The position numbers and the translations under genes were made by a program. Source: Rhynochetos jubatus (taxonomy: Eukaryota > Chordata > Aves > Eurypygiformes > Rhynochetidae). Taken from it: 64,000 nucleotides of DNA. Positions within the stretch are counted from its first letter, which is position 1; every line of letters begins with the position of its first letter. The notes beneath the pieces were generated by a model, which was not told the DNA's origin, searched no databases, and saw only the letters and a list, made by a program, of their open reading frames with translations. The stretch spans positions 38,459,722 through 38,523,721 of the forward strand of contig CM050654.1 in NCBI GenBank assembly GCA_027574665.1, given 5' to 3'. This document shows, in pieces, positions 1 to 14,500 of the stretch.

Positions 1-194
1 CTTTGCAGATTCCTGATGGGAACCACCCTCTCTGCAGGGCAATATCTCCTGCAGGAGAAGGAAACCTGGCTCTGCACCTCTGCTGTGCTGGGCGGCAACT
101 TCACCCCCAGCACAATCACGAGCAGCATTGCCATAGCTCCTGACGGATTTCATGGTTAGTGCTCGCTGGGGCACTGAGGTGTTTCAGCTGTACA

Positions 195-209
195 TTTTTT
201 TTTTTTTTT
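195..209. repeat. T15 homopolymer
   Basis: There is an uninterrupted run of 15 T on the + strand near the left edge of the window. Confidence 0.7.
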
Positions 210-3200
210 CTTTCTTTCCATAAAGATAATCTTCTGGGGGAGGAAAGGTACTACTCCAGCAGTGAAATCCCTAAGACTTGTACTGGGAAGACATCTGAGA
301 GGTTTTATTTGTGGTATTTGTTGTCCTTTTGCACTACAGGAACTGTAGAAAGAGCCTGCAGAGAAGCTGAGAGCTTGGCTGGGGAGGACTGGCCCTTACC
401 TGGCAGATGCTGCATCTTACCACTGCTCTGAGAGGCTTGAAAATAATACTATTTTATGTGTGATACAGAACAAAATTAGATATTGACTAATAAAAAATTG
501 TGATAACCTGCAGTGAGGTGCTTTTCCAATCAACTCCTGAGACATCAAAATTATGGTGGTGTCTTTTGTAAAGCTGTGATCAAGCCCTTCTGTAATAAAT
601 CCTGTTTCAGGCACTTGTAATACCTGTATTAGAGTGTAAAGGAATAACTGGGGACATTTTGGGGCTAAGCCTGGCACATTGTAGAAATACCTCGTCACGT
701 ATGCGAACAATTTTCAAGTAGCTGAACCGAGATGTTTTGTTTTTTAATGGGAAATACATTGAGAATTGCTCCAGGCAAGTATTTTATTTTCAAAGGTAGC
801 TTAAAAAGTTTAACAGACTGGAGCAATTTAAATCGCTGACCAGAGCTCCAGCACCTATATTAATGCAATCATTATATTTTTTTCTTATTTTTGGCAAAAG
901 CTCATAGTGGTCGCAGGGAGGTAAGGGGAACCTTTTATATCACACTCTGAACATCCATAATAAGCTGCACCCTGCTGCAAAAAGTGTATCTTAAACTTAC
1001 ATTTGCAACTGACTGTGAAGTCATGGCCTCATTTTTCCAACTATATGGGAGAAGGATGGTGGAGAGCAAACAGATAAAGCTGGTGGAAACATATAAGTTG
1101 ATGAGCCTTTGGTTCTAAATTGTTGGGAAATTTTTCCTCCAGGGTCAAGTGAAACTTTCTTTCTGCCAGAAATGTGCAGCCTGTGGCACTGTCAGGTAAC
1201 TTTTTATGGGCTCTGACTCTCAAAATCTCTGGCTGGTGTAAACTTCTTCAGCTTATGCCAGTAGGAAGCACGTTAGACTTTTGCTTCATTAAATTAAGAT
1301 TATAGAATAACCTTTCTGAGGCAAAAACTGAGGGGAGACAGTGAAGGGGGATTGTGTATTCTTGTAATTATGTGAAGAGGACCCTCCAACCCCTGTTCAC
1401 GCCATTTTGTATGAAAGAGGATTTAACTGCATCAAAAACAGTATCTTTGTCTTAGCTAGATTGGGTGGAAACATGTTATCATCTGAAACAATTCCTTCCA
1501 AAAGTGTTTATTTGTTGGATTCCTTTTTAAAGACAAATGCACCCCTGCTAATCCAGCCCCTGTAGTTGAGGAGGGTGAGGAGGCACAGGATAAAGGTCTA
1601 GTTTGATATCGGTCTAGTTCCAGCAAAGCAACAGTGCACGTACTTGACTGTAAGCGTGTGCATGTTTATGTAGATTCATGGGGACTTGGATGAATCCCCC
1701 TGCATGCTGAAGTGCTTTGCTGAATCAGAAATACAAATTTTCCACCAGCAAAACAGGGAAGGGTTGTTACTGGGGGGACCTCTGGCTTTGATCTAGCCAC
1801 AGTTAAGCAGGTGTTTCTTTTTAAGTGTGTGAATAAACCTAAAGAATAACTTTGTGAAGTCAAGGCAGGGCACTCACTTCCATTTAGCGCTGGAAAGGGG
1901 AAGCCGGTGCTGGTGCACGTGTACCGGCTCTCTCCTGCCTCTCTTGCCCTCTCTCATGTATTACCATGGTGCAGAGAATGGAAGTGATTAAACAGGTTGA
2001 GATCTACCTGTGTGGTACAGCAACATAGGCACAATGCTTGCATTTATGCTTTACTCTCAATTGTTTGTTATAATAATTGTATTTGATACATTACATTGTT
2101 AGAAATGATTCTGCTTTCTGAAGAAAAAACCATACATTTCTATACAGATAACACTGGTTTAGTATGAATTAAAATGAGCTAGAGGAAACAATATATATAT
2201 TTTTTAATATTTGTATATCTTCAATAGAAATAGCTTTATTTAAAAAAAAAACTTCTGCATTTATTTTTTTTCAAAATATTTCTAAAACTTATTTTATCTA
2301 TTTGTATCATAAAACTAATTTCCTGCCTTTAATGACTCTTCACAAAACTTCTCAGTGCTGTAAACTCTAGTTTGAGCACAGTAATTTTATGTAAAATATT
2401 TATAGCATTTTCTTGGAATCAATAAGCAATTTTCATGCCAATAGATAGTGGAATTGGTGTATTTTTTTGTAATTTACAAGTAAATTGTGTACTTTCTTAA
2501 AATGTGGGACATTTTCCCACACTGATGTGATAACAAAAAATTTGCAACTGGATCTCAGTGTTTTGGCTCAAGTTCAAGCTGAAGTCAATGGGCTGTTCTG
2601 AGAGGTGGCTCTTCTGCCACAAATTGATGTCTGTATCAGGGAACTGAGTGATACCTGCTGTCAGAAGCTCTGTCAGGTTTCAGAGAGATTGCTGCATAAT
2701 TAAATTTATACCATATTTTTCCACTGAGAATATATCTAACCCACCAAGTGTTTCATCCTTAAGTATTTAGTCTATAGAATGGTTTTAAGTTCTTCCTATG
2801 TTATATGTGAGAGTTGATTTTGTTTTAAGTAAGATCCATCATGCTGAGAAAGAAACAACATAGAGGTTACCTCTAAAATACACGAAGGATAGTGTGTGCC
2901 TTAAATTTGGCCCATTGCTTGTGACTCCTTCCATTGAGACGCCACAGCCCTGAATGGACCCGTGAAGGAGTCTGGACTGGTGGTTCCCTTGTTTAAAAAC
3001 ACATGAATTTACTACTTGAAAAAAATGAAGATTTTTTTTTAACAGTTTTCAAATACGTGGACATCCTGCTGTGATTTACTTGCTCTTTATTGGGCAAGAT
3101 ATTTATGTATGCCTTAGTGCTGCATTCCTAAACTCCATGCATTTGAGAAATGGAGATGCGCAATGCAGGAGCCGCCCCTTTACGCGGTGTAGTGGCTGAT

Positions 3201-5502
3201 TTAGGCAGCAATGCCATGGAAAACTGAAGCCTGGGTGACCCTACTTTGGACTAGCTATTTGTTCTTGCTATTTTCCCCATGTGATTTCTAGCACCCCTGC
3301 AGATATATGGCTGAAAATTAATCCAGCAATATATAAATAGCCGCAGCTCATGATTTGGTTATAGAAGTGCTAGTGCTAGCAAAAAAGAGGGGAAGAATTA
3401 ACACAGTTTAGACAGAGAGAGATCAAACCTGTCAGTAGTAGCCAAGCCTTGCACCAACTTAAAGTGATTGTGGAACTGCAACCTTTTAGCTCCTTTCTTC
3501 AATCTGAGAGATGCATCTTACCTATAAAGCTTTATGGAACAGCGAGTGAAGTGCAGGGCACTATGGCATGTGTGACTTACACTGCAAAGAGGCATAAATA
3601 ATTAACAAATGGAATAGAGTCTGGCATAGTTGGGTTGAGTGACATTGACCTTGAGCATCCTGAAATCTGCTCTTACCAAGGCAATTAGTGGCTGATTCAA
3701 AGGGCAGAGAAAGCAGCCAGGAATCGATAAGGTGTTAGACATGCCATGGCCACGGTCCTATGTCCTCAGACCTGGCTGCTTTTCCTGCTGCAGGAAATAG
3801 GAACAATTCCATGTTCACATATGTTTGCATGATATTCCCATAGACAGCTATTTTTGCAACAACCTCTCTGATAAAGTTTATATAGTAATTATATCATACA
3901 CTATTATTAGCTGAACATTTGAGTAAGTCTAAATAGCACCTCATTTTGTTGCATTTGTACACCAGTAAGAAATAAAGCATTTTAGAAAATTGTAGAAAAT
4001 GTGAAAATAATTTTTCCCCTTGAGTTTAAGAAAAAAGTATTTTCAAGAATTGACTTTAATTGCAGCCAACAGTACACAGCATGACTAAGCTATCCATCAT
4101 GTTGCCTTATATTTAGCAGAATGTCAAGAATTCAAAGTGCGAAAAAAGGTAACAATTAAATAAAAGGGCGATGGTACACTTGGTCCCCTTCCCCATCACA
4201 ATTTGATGTGGAAGGGGTCAAACATTTTGCTTTCTCCTTGTGACAGTGCCAACAGATGTTGAAGGATCCTGAGCTCTGCTGTCCATAAAGAAAAATTCTA
4301 GACCATTCAAGATGATTGCATGGATTTTCCTGTTTTTTGCATTAAACTCATGTTCTTTAATCAGCAAAGATCACCCCACCATCCCCTATGCTGCCTTCTC
4401 TTATGGCTGTCTCTGGAGTTCTCGTGTCACAGTTATCACTGCCAAGTTCTTCAGTGGTGACTTGGTAGATGGCTGCATCGGTGTGCATGTTTGACAAATT
4501 TTCATTATAGCAGCAGGAAAAATAACAAAGGGTAGGGGGTAGATATGGTGAAAGACAGACAGAGAGCCTTTTGTTTATCTCAGATTGCTAATACACTTTC
4601 TCACAAAGAGTGTCAGGTTTTAACCAGAATATCTCAGGGTTGTTATTCTATACTGAATGTGCAAAAGTCTAGTTCAAGTGGCCCTGAACATGCCTGGGGT
4701 CATCCTGACCTAGCCCACAAAGGGCAGGGCCTTGCAGGGAGAGAATGTCACCTGTGAGAAGAAGAAAGTCTGGGTACACTTTACCGAGGAATAAAGACAT
4801 AAAGGAGTTTCATTGAGGCTTGAATATAAGGTTGGCCATGAGAAAAAAAGCTAACTGTGTAAGAAAGGTATCTCATAATGGGAACAGCTTGGTTCTCCAG
4901 ACTGTATGTATATCTGTGTCTGGCTGTCACTGAAGAATAAGTGCCCCTTGGCATCCCAAGAAGACCCATGAGCAGGTACTCAGGTGTCCACAGTCCCATG
5001 GACAGCTCATGTGCCCACCAAGCATTTGTCTCCCTAGTGGGAGATAAATGACAAGTGTGCCAAGCACAGGTTGAACACCCACCAGCTGATCTAATCACCC
5101 TTTCCATGCCAGTTCATGATCCTGCCTCCCACTTCAGATTTTGGATATGCTCAGTGGTTTGGGAACCTAAAACTCAGATGCCTACAAGTTTGATTTAAAT
5201 CTAATATCAGATCCTAGGATCCTGCCCCAAATCATTACCGTGCATTGGATATTCACATCTTTTGCTTTCTTGCCAGTTCTATTAAAACATTTTTTCTGTG
5301 TAGCCATGCATCCAAAGAGTTAACAATAAGCACCAGACTTCGTGTATTAAAATCCAGCAGCTGTGGCATCTCGCATGTAATTTTCTGAGTTATGCTACTT
5401 TCACAGTGCAACATGTTCTTTAAAATATTTGGCATTTTAGCTTTAAAACTATGTTAAAAAGAAATGTTCAAAAAGCTAGTACTTTTCCAAAAGCCCCTGG
5501 CC

Positions 5503-5529
5503 TTTTTTTTTTTTTTTTTTTTTTTTTTT
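5503..5529. repeat. T27 homopolymer
   Basis: This is the longest homopolymer in the window, 27 uninterrupted T between gcccctggcc and ggcgtaag. No retrocopied gene was recognised beside it. Confidence 0.85.
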
Positions 5530-8500
5530 GGCGTAAGTATATACAAAGAACTTTGGCAAATAATTAAACATTCTAATGTGAGATAATCTTTGATTAATGA
5601 AGAAGCTCCTCTCGAATGCTCTTCTCTGGCTCTAATAATTGATCTCTAATTGTCCCATCTAAAGGTTATATATTGCCTTTCCTCATGATTGTGTCCTCCT
5701 AATGCCTTATAACTCGGATCCAGCTATTAGCAACGTTCATTAATTCCTCTTGAAAGTGCTGTGAACTTTCCAAACTGAAATAGTGCTTTATAAAACCAAG
5801 TTTAGTTTTGTACTAGTTTTGAGTCTCTTGAGAACACCACACCAAGAGATGTCACAAGCATCATGTGTAATTATTGAACCCTATTTTAGAATTTATGTAT
5901 AAACTATTTGAGGATATTGGACAGAGGAGGTGTAGGAGGATAATCTAATAAAAAATAACAGCACAGGTGCTTTTTGTTCTCTTACTGTAAGTAAACAGGT
6001 GATGGGTTTGCAATTAAGAGCATGATGTCTTGGCAGTAAATGCATTTGTGCAAAAATGGGAAAACTTTAGAATTTAGGAGCTGATAAAATGTTCATGATG
6101 ATGGAACAACTCTGGGTTGTTAAAGAGGGATTTTACCTGGATCTCTAACAAGCTGGACAGCTAAACATATTTAATTAATTGCTTCCCTAATTGAGAGATG
6201 AGGCTTCTTCATAGTATAAGTTTTCAACTAATGTCTGGAATAAGATTGTTTTTAACCTTATTCTGCTTTAGTAAGACAAACCCTTTTAACCTGTTGCATG
6301 GCAGGCTTCCTTTTATATAGCTTAAAGAAAATTGGCTAAACTTCTTTGTTTTTCTTACTAGGCATTAAATTATGTACCCCAGAAAGTTGATGTTCCTCGT
6401 GCTTGACCACAGGACCAAAGGCTTGTAATTACCCAGCACATTTTCTGAGCAGTTTGATACTAAAAAATGCATAAGGTACTTGCATGAGCACAGATTTTTA
6501 CAAATATGTCTAATTAATGCAATTTGAAAATGCTTTTACTTCTTTTTGCTCCTGAATTTTTCAGTCTAATTTCATTAAAGTGGAACACTTATTCATGTGC
6601 TGCTTTCCCCAATTTTGGCTTAATTGTTTCCAGTCTGTACAGCTCGGCTGTCTGGAGCTGTTTATTACTGAGTAAATGTATTCTGGAAGGAGAGAGCCTG
6701 GCTAAATTGCTGGAAAGAAAAATTCTACAATCTGACCTTATCAAGACAGGATCCAGAAGGTTCTTATTTTTCATTTTGACTGCGGACTGTTAGCAAGGAG
6801 AAAAACAATCCAAAGAAGTTAACTAAAGTCTATCACAACAGTCATTGGAACTAGGAAAAAAAAAATCCCAACAGCCAAAAAAAAAAAGCACTGTCAAACG
6901 CTTATAATCCATTCTGCAGAATTGCAGAATAAGTGTTACATATCCTGTAACAATACAAAGCTATTTTCTTCTGGCTTTGGAAAACACAAATCTATTGCAC
7001 ACAAATGCACCTGGTATTTAGGGAACCTTTTAATATACTTTAAGCATATGATAACACAGAATGAGAGTACGGCATCAAAGTATTCAATAATATATTTTGA
7101 GTGATCTTCAGCAACTCTCCTGAGCATTTATGACTTGCTAGAGGGAAATGCACTTTTGAAAGATCATGTGCAGTCCCTATGGAGACCTGTAACCTTCCTC
7201 AGAGCAATTCACCACAAACTGATCGGTCTGATCACAGCACAAGTGAGACAGTCAGTTTAAAACGCTCTGGAAATGCTCTGAGAATACTAATAGGAGCCCT
7301 GCGACTGCTGAGTCACTGCCTGCAACCCTGGGGTTCAAGCACAGGGTTATCTGAGGATTATAAATATCGGTAGGAAGTCGGGTATTGGCAAAGCTTCACT
7401 TAGACCTTGGTCAGACTGCTGTCTGATTTGCTGCATAATCAGTTTATTAGTGAATCAAACAAAGATAAAATCTTCGGTTAGGGAGAGTGGAGAGGTTCAA
7501 ATCTGGGAACCAGGAGGGAAAGAGTGAGCGTATGGATACCAAAGTGGCACAAGGACCTGTATTTGTTTTTCTAGAAAGAGTTTGGTACTTACCTGTCATT
7601 CCCACAGGAACGGCTGAGTTTATGAATAAAGGGCAAGGTTTTCCCCTCACCTCTCTCCACTTGCAGGGGCAATGCCATGCCCCAGTGGCCTTAATGCAGG
7701 AGCTTGTTGGTTTTCTTGTGTTATTTGGCATTAAAGTCTTTTTCAGGAATTTCAGCTTTGCCAAAATGATCTAGCACCGTTTGAATGTGACGCTCTTGAA
7801 TGTTAAACACCCTCTGACAGAAAGCTGCAGAGTGAGTTTCTTATCACAGAATGTGTGAGTGAATATGTCCCCTTCCTAAGCCACTGCTGGCTCTTTATGG
7901 TGGCCTCCCCTGGGTGTCACACACCCCATTGCTGCCTGTTACCATCCTTTACGTGCTATTTCTTCCTCTCCTGCTTCCAGGCCATCCGGAATGGTAGCGT
8001 GCTATTTAAATCAGGCGTCTTTGCAAGTTCAGCTCTTGGAGGGTCCGGATCTGCATGGTGCTTCTCATTAATCAGTACTACGCTGTGTGTGGCACTCTTG
8101 TTTGGTTTTTTTTTTTGGATACAACACACATGTAGTACAAGCTCAGCTTGTTATTTTCTGACCTATCTTTTGTTTTTCTCTCCCTGAGTCTTGCTCCAGA
8201 TGGTAACTGCTGTAAGAGCTTAAGAATCAAAAGGAAAGTGTGAAATGTATGCACTTTTATGGAGCTGCAAACAAGGGGCAGGGAAAGGACGGAAAACGCA
8301 CTGGGATCGTTTGTCTACCTCAGTTCAATTAATGTCCTCAGCCATTAGTCAACCTGCAGTGGTAAGAATTGCATCATAAAAGATACAGTACACAAATATT
8401 TAAGAGAAAAAGAAAGCTCTGGTGGTGTGGGCAGCCTCCCAATAAGGTGTTGTTGTTATTACCCCATTGCATCTGGCCTGCAGCTGATTTCTGATTTCCC

Positions 8501-11500
8501 CTTTCTCAGAAGCTCTGACCACAGGCAGGAAATGTGTTACAAGTAGATGAGGAAGTTGCCAATTGTCCTGTACTGTGGGCGTACAATGACACTCATTTGG
8601 TGGGCGAGGACCTGTAGATGCAACAGTGGCTATAAAGAGAGAGACTGTATCTGATACACAGACACCTTTACCTGTCTCTGAGGGGACCTTGGCAAAAGAT
8701 TATTTGGGAGATTTGCCATAAATCCACCCTCAAAACTCCACACATTTATTTTTAAGAGGGTTATGCAAAACATAGCAAGTCACTGCCATGAGGAAAGGGT
8801 GTGCCAGCTCCCCCATTTTGCTTTCAGTCTCTCAAATTCCCCCTTTGCTGTTATATTAATGCTCCCTTGGGAAGGGATGGATGCATCCCCCCCTCCAGTT
8901 CCTGTGTTTGGTAAAAAATAGGAGAAAAGACCTCCCAGTCCAAAGCAAGCATTAACACCAAATGCTTGATGAGACAGGGAAAAAAAGCTCTTATCCTGTG
9001 CAAAACTTTAAGGTAAACAACCCTGATAAGCTATCCCTTACAGCAAGAGGCTTTTAAAACACATGTGTGTGTGCATTCCACCTGGAAATGCAGGTGAGGA
9101 CATCAGAAGTATAGTTGTCTTTTAGTAGTAGCAGCTAACTTGGAGAGATACAAGGAAATTTCATCTATTCAAAATGTTCTCTTGCTGTTGCAGGTGCCAT
9201 GGAGATATCAAAGCTGTTCTTGTTTTTCTTTACATGGAAATCACTTGACCCTGATTCTCTTCTTGTCCCACTCTGGGTATTAATATTGTTAGTGCAGTGG
9301 TGAAAGATTTCTCCCTAAATGTTACTGCAGAAAAGTAAATAATTTCTTATTTCTATTATTATCTTCCTCCTTAGAGACTCTACTTTAAGAATAGCTTTTA
9401 AAGGACAAATACTACGTTTAAAGACTCAGAAAGAAATGAAAATGATAACTGATACAGAGCAGGATTAAAAACAATGTGAGGAGCAGGTCACGAAACAGGG
9501 AAAAATCCATGTGAATTTGAGGCTGCGTAACAGTCAAACTGAAAAGAAAATAAGGAAAAGTGCTTCAGATAAGCAAGAAGATGTCCGTGGCTCACTCTAG
9601 CCACCCAAAAGCCAACTAGTAATTTAGCAGGAGCTACTAATAACTGCTCCATGCATAAAATAATAAAAAAATGGATCATAGTTATAGAGAGTTAACTCTC
9701 CATAAGGTGAAGCTAAACGAACTAAGTGAGGTTTTTTTGGTCTTAACCAGAAGACAGAGTGATCCACTGCTGAAAATAGAGCAAATATGCATATTGCCTT
9801 CAAATCCCGTCAGAAGGAACATGGAACTCTGGGACCTGGGAGGGAGGAGAGGCAGCTGAGTGAGAACAGGTGTAGAGCATCCTGATCAAGTAGGATTTAA
9901 ATGTGGTCTGAGGTAAAAGATGAGCTTTTCAGACAGAGCAGGAGTGTTGATGGGGTGAAGAGAAAACAAAAGTGGTAAAGGAGTTGGTGTAGCAAGCTCA
10001 GAAGAGAGAAGATCAGAGGTTTTATGCTGCTGTTTACTGAGTTGTTGCTGTTAGGCCTGAGGTGAAATGCATCATGAGGTGCAGATGGCATGCTTTAAAA
10101 ACTAGCTGTGGGGCTTGCCTTATAAACACAGACAGCTTAGTTTTTGTAAGCAGCTGTGCATTAAGGAGAGGTTGGTGTTGCAGGTTCAGCGTGTGCTGCT
10201 TGGACTCATCACTGCCTGACAATTTGCAGAAACCACAGTGTTCTCCTGCCCTAGCGTCTTCTAGGCCATCTCATCCTGGGTAAGACCTGCCTTTTTTTTG
10301 TTAAAGAGAGCCCTTCTTTGTTTGCTGGATCATTTTACTCTCTTGACAGCAAGAGCGCTCTGGGCTAGCAGTGCCAAGGCAAGGTTTTGTGATCTCATGG
10401 ACTAAGTGTCCTGGCATCCCATCTGGCACAAGGTGTGTGTGCTTCAGGGCAACCTTGGTGGCTTGTTGTGTTCACATGCCTTGAGAAGGCGGATGTTTTG
10501 TCAAATTAATTTATTACAAATCTTATTGGTGTTCCTGTGGGAAAGCTCGCATAGTTTCTTTCAGTCAAGGGACAAGGATCCCATGACAAGGGCTTGAACG
10601 TGCTCTCGTGAGCCTGGGGCTGGCAGTGATGGATGGCTGAAAGGTACTGCAAATAGTTAGGGTGAAGGATGAGACGAAGTGGTTATCAGCACATGTGGAT
10701 GTGTCTGGAAGAGCATGGCTTAACATGGTTAAGACATCTGAGTGAGCTGGGGATGCTGTTGGTGTGAGAAAAGTGTTTTCCTATCCAAAACTTAATTCCT
10801 TCTTCGCCCCACGTACCTCATACAACCCTTAGTTACACACACGCAGAGCTCATCTTCTCACAAAGCCCCAAATCCTTTCTTTCTTTTTCCTTCTTTAAAC
10901 TGTTTGTCAGATGTCACTGCTTTCCCATCACTCTCTTAACAGCTCCTTTGAGAAGGTGATGGCAGGGCTGCCCTCTGTTGCATTTGCTGCTTTTTCTTTG
11001 CCACATCAGCCTGTGCCTGCTGGGATGTAGGCTGTCTCATGTGGTCCTGCTCCCTTGCACATTGGTCTCACTGTGGCTTGCAGTGACTCTTTCCTCTCTC
11101 CCTGCCCCATGGTTACTTTGCAGCATCACAGGAAAAAAACCCCAACAACAAAAACACCCCACCAGACCATTAGATTAGTTCTGCAGCTAAAAAGGTACCA
11201 AGGAGACATGTTTGCTGATTTTTAAGCCTTGAACTTAAGGGTAAAGGTTTTTGTCTTTGCTTCTCTTTCACTTCATCTGAAGAGTCAGAAGAATAGCTGG
11301 GAAGAAGGGGTCAATATTCCTTCTCTCATGAAAGTCTACAAACATATGGCCTTTGCCAGTACAGCTACTTTCCTGCCACCGTTGACAATCAAGGGTAAAA
11401 CTCGTGATGCTTTTTCAAAGCAAAATGCAGTGGGAATTTCTTCACTCTTCTGTATGTGTAGTGTTATTTCCAAGGGCAAAATGAAAGGTTGCAGTGTATT

Positions 11501-14500
11501 TCAGCTTGATTTGACCTAAATGGCCAACCAACCAATGAAATAAATACCCGTTTGTGGTAAGATTTGACACTGGATCCCTCTTAACACAGTAGCTGAAGTG
11601 CCTCAAACTCCTGTTTCTCTTTCTTTGCCCAAATTCCTGGTGGTACAAAGTCTCTAGAGCAGCAGTCCAGTTGTCTTGCTGGTGGAGTAAACAAGACAAA
11701 TTAGTGGGAAGTCCAAAAAATCATTAGACAATGCAAAACAGGGAAACAATACTGCAAGGACATGGATAGAAGTTAGGTTTATTGTGAGTCAAGTGCTTTG
11801 TGTGTGGTTTTGTTGGTTCTTTTTCCTAGCAAAGGAGATGAAATGTTATAGTTCAAGAGTGTCAAATGTATCGGTGCTTACTGAAAATGGAAATATAAGT
11901 AATAAACAAGCATTACTGCAGGGGTCTGTGCATGCAGAACACCAGGATGGAGTTGTATCTCTAACTTAAATTGCTGGTCTACAGCTCTGACCCCTTTGCC
12001 CCTAGATCTCTCCTCACTGTTTGGGGGCGGTGAGTGGTGGGTTTTTGTCCCCACTTGGGACTTCAGAGACTGAATAGAGAAACCTTTTTTGTTGCTTCCA
12101 TGTGATTATGTTCTTGTTATGTGTAGGAATGGGTGTTATCCAAACTTGAATGGAGGGGATTGGTCTAACACATGGCTGGTTTGAGATGTTCATAGAGTAA
12201 AGAGAGATATCAAGCCTATTCTCCAATTCTTCTTGTTTTCTACTCTGGCAAATCCATGGTCTCTATAAATTCCCACCACTCCCTCTGCTATGTGACTGTG
12301 AACTTTGTTGACTTCCAGCTGTTATGCTATGGATCTGCTCTTTTACTAAAGCAAAAACCATTAGGGCTTTTTAAAAAACCATTTTCATTGTAATTGTGTG
12401 TGTATTCTTGTGCTTTTATGGGAGAAAGGCGCCTTCTTAATTTAACCAGAGCTTTAACTTTTTTGTCATGGTGACAAAGGAAAAAATATACATATATGCA
12501 CCTGGTTCTTGGTTAACTCTCAGAGGTCATGTGTTTGGCTGCTGAGCGGGTCAGAGTCTGGAGAAGCAGGCATGTGACACTGGCTGTTTCTTCATGCGAC
12601 TCTGAGTGTTTGCTCAAGAATTTCATCATCCTCTCTCAGGAATGGCTGCCAACCGCAGGGTAACGTGGTTTCACTGTGGCGGGGGAAAGATGAGTTCTAT
12701 ATGTAAAATTACTTTTAACACTGCAACATTTCTTGATGTGAAGGTCAATATGTGCCTAAATTACTCCAAGAAACTGAGTTTATTATAGTTCCTCTGTGTC
12801 ACATTCCCTTGTGCAGCTGTAACACTGTGCTGTGTAACTAATTATACACTTGTGTTTGCTGCTGTGTGTCTGTTGTAGGGTATGTTATGAATATTTAGGT
12901 TTTTCTTTCTCTGCAGTTCTGTAATTGAAACAAATTCACTGATGTGCATTTAACCCGCAGTAATCTAGAATGTGCGTTGCTTTGGGCTGTGCGTTTTTAG
13001 GAACTTCCTTCTGCAAAATTATATTCACAAAAGTCATTTTGTTTGTGTAAAGCTGGGAAGGAGAATCAGCCCTTATGTGCTATGCATTTCTGTAGATTCG
13101 TTGTTTGCTTTTAAAGCAACTTCACTCCGTGGTGTTATTGGTGCTTTCAGTGGGTGTATTTTGACAGCGTGGACCTATACTGTGAACTTGTGTGCTTATA
13201 CATGTGCACACCCCCAGTTTTCCTTCCAAAGAGTTCATTTGGACATTAACCTCAAAATGTCAAAGGTCCGTGGGCTGAGCTGCATTTAGTAACCTGGTAA
13301 ACAGCTATTGGAGGGCAGAAAGTGCAGGACAGGTTATTTCCATGATAAACTCTCTTTCTCTGAGGATATTGATACAGCTGTTTAAGTAGGGATTCACTGG
13401 GTGCCTGTCAGCACTGTGCTGGGTAGAAAGACTGTGAGTAACATCTTGGAATATTTAAAAAACATGTTAAAGGGGGGTGAGGGGACTTTACAATTCTTTT
13501 TAATAAAGACATCAAGATACAATTATAGACAGAGGGTAGATCTATAAAAATATCATAAGTGGATCTAAAAATAGGACAAATTATAGTTCTTAGAATTAAG
13601 CCTAATGGACCTTCCTGTGTAAGTTTGATAAGATGGCTTGCTAATATTCACACATTTTCTATTTAGTCAGTAAATTATGCATAAAGGACAAAACAGAAAT
13701 AATCACCCAGACATTCACGTCACCAGTGTCTGACTAATTCTCATCCATTGTCTTTTATAGTTTTAAAATGGGAGATGAAGTAGCGGGGCTGATATTTGCG
13801 CTGATAAAATATGTAATCATGGCTGTTTTCTTAATTTAGGTTGCATATGGTCTTTTTGAAAATGAAAGATTGCCAACACTCATTGTTTTTACACTGAATC
13901 AGTATGCAGTGCAGGCAAATTCTGTGGAAGAGTCAAAAGAGCAAAGAGAGAGTAAAAAAAAAAAAGCTGACTTTGTCATCTACCTCTATTAAGTCAAAAG
14001 GTGTAGTAAATTTTGAAAGACAGGGAGAATAAAACATCTGAATGCTTTTTTAGATTTCAGGTGGGGGAAGCAAGTTGTTTCTCTTAGAATCTTGATTATT
14101 TTTATTCTGAGTTGTAGGAAAAAAAAGTCCTGATAAGCAGCTATGTTTATCCATGTAGGAATTACATTTTACACTGTTGGGTCTGATTTTTGATTTGTTG
14201 AGGATCCAGAGTATAGTTTTCAGTTAAATGAATATAATTGCATGGAATAAAGGTGTGCTGTTCTTATTTTCTACATGTAGATCAAATACATTTGTATAAC
14301 AAAAGGACTCATGAATTAATGTAAAATAACTTTATAGGACTTTATGCTGCAGGAATTACAAAATACAATAATGCCAGTCAGAGAGGGAAAAACAAACAAA
14401 CAAAAAAATCAAAACCCAAAAACCCAAGCAATCCTGGGATTCCCTCTCTATGAAGCCTAATTCGCATTTGAAGGACAAAAGTACTTTCTTATTCTGGTCT

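Noticed and set aside
2503-2521. 7-bp hairpin tgtggga / tcccaca
   Set aside because: Within chance expectation; no associated feature.
7940-8110. Possible exon after a strong pyrimidine tract and CAG (tcctgcttccag)
   Set aside because: The acceptor looks good, but there is no convincing donor downstream and the translation is not recognisable.
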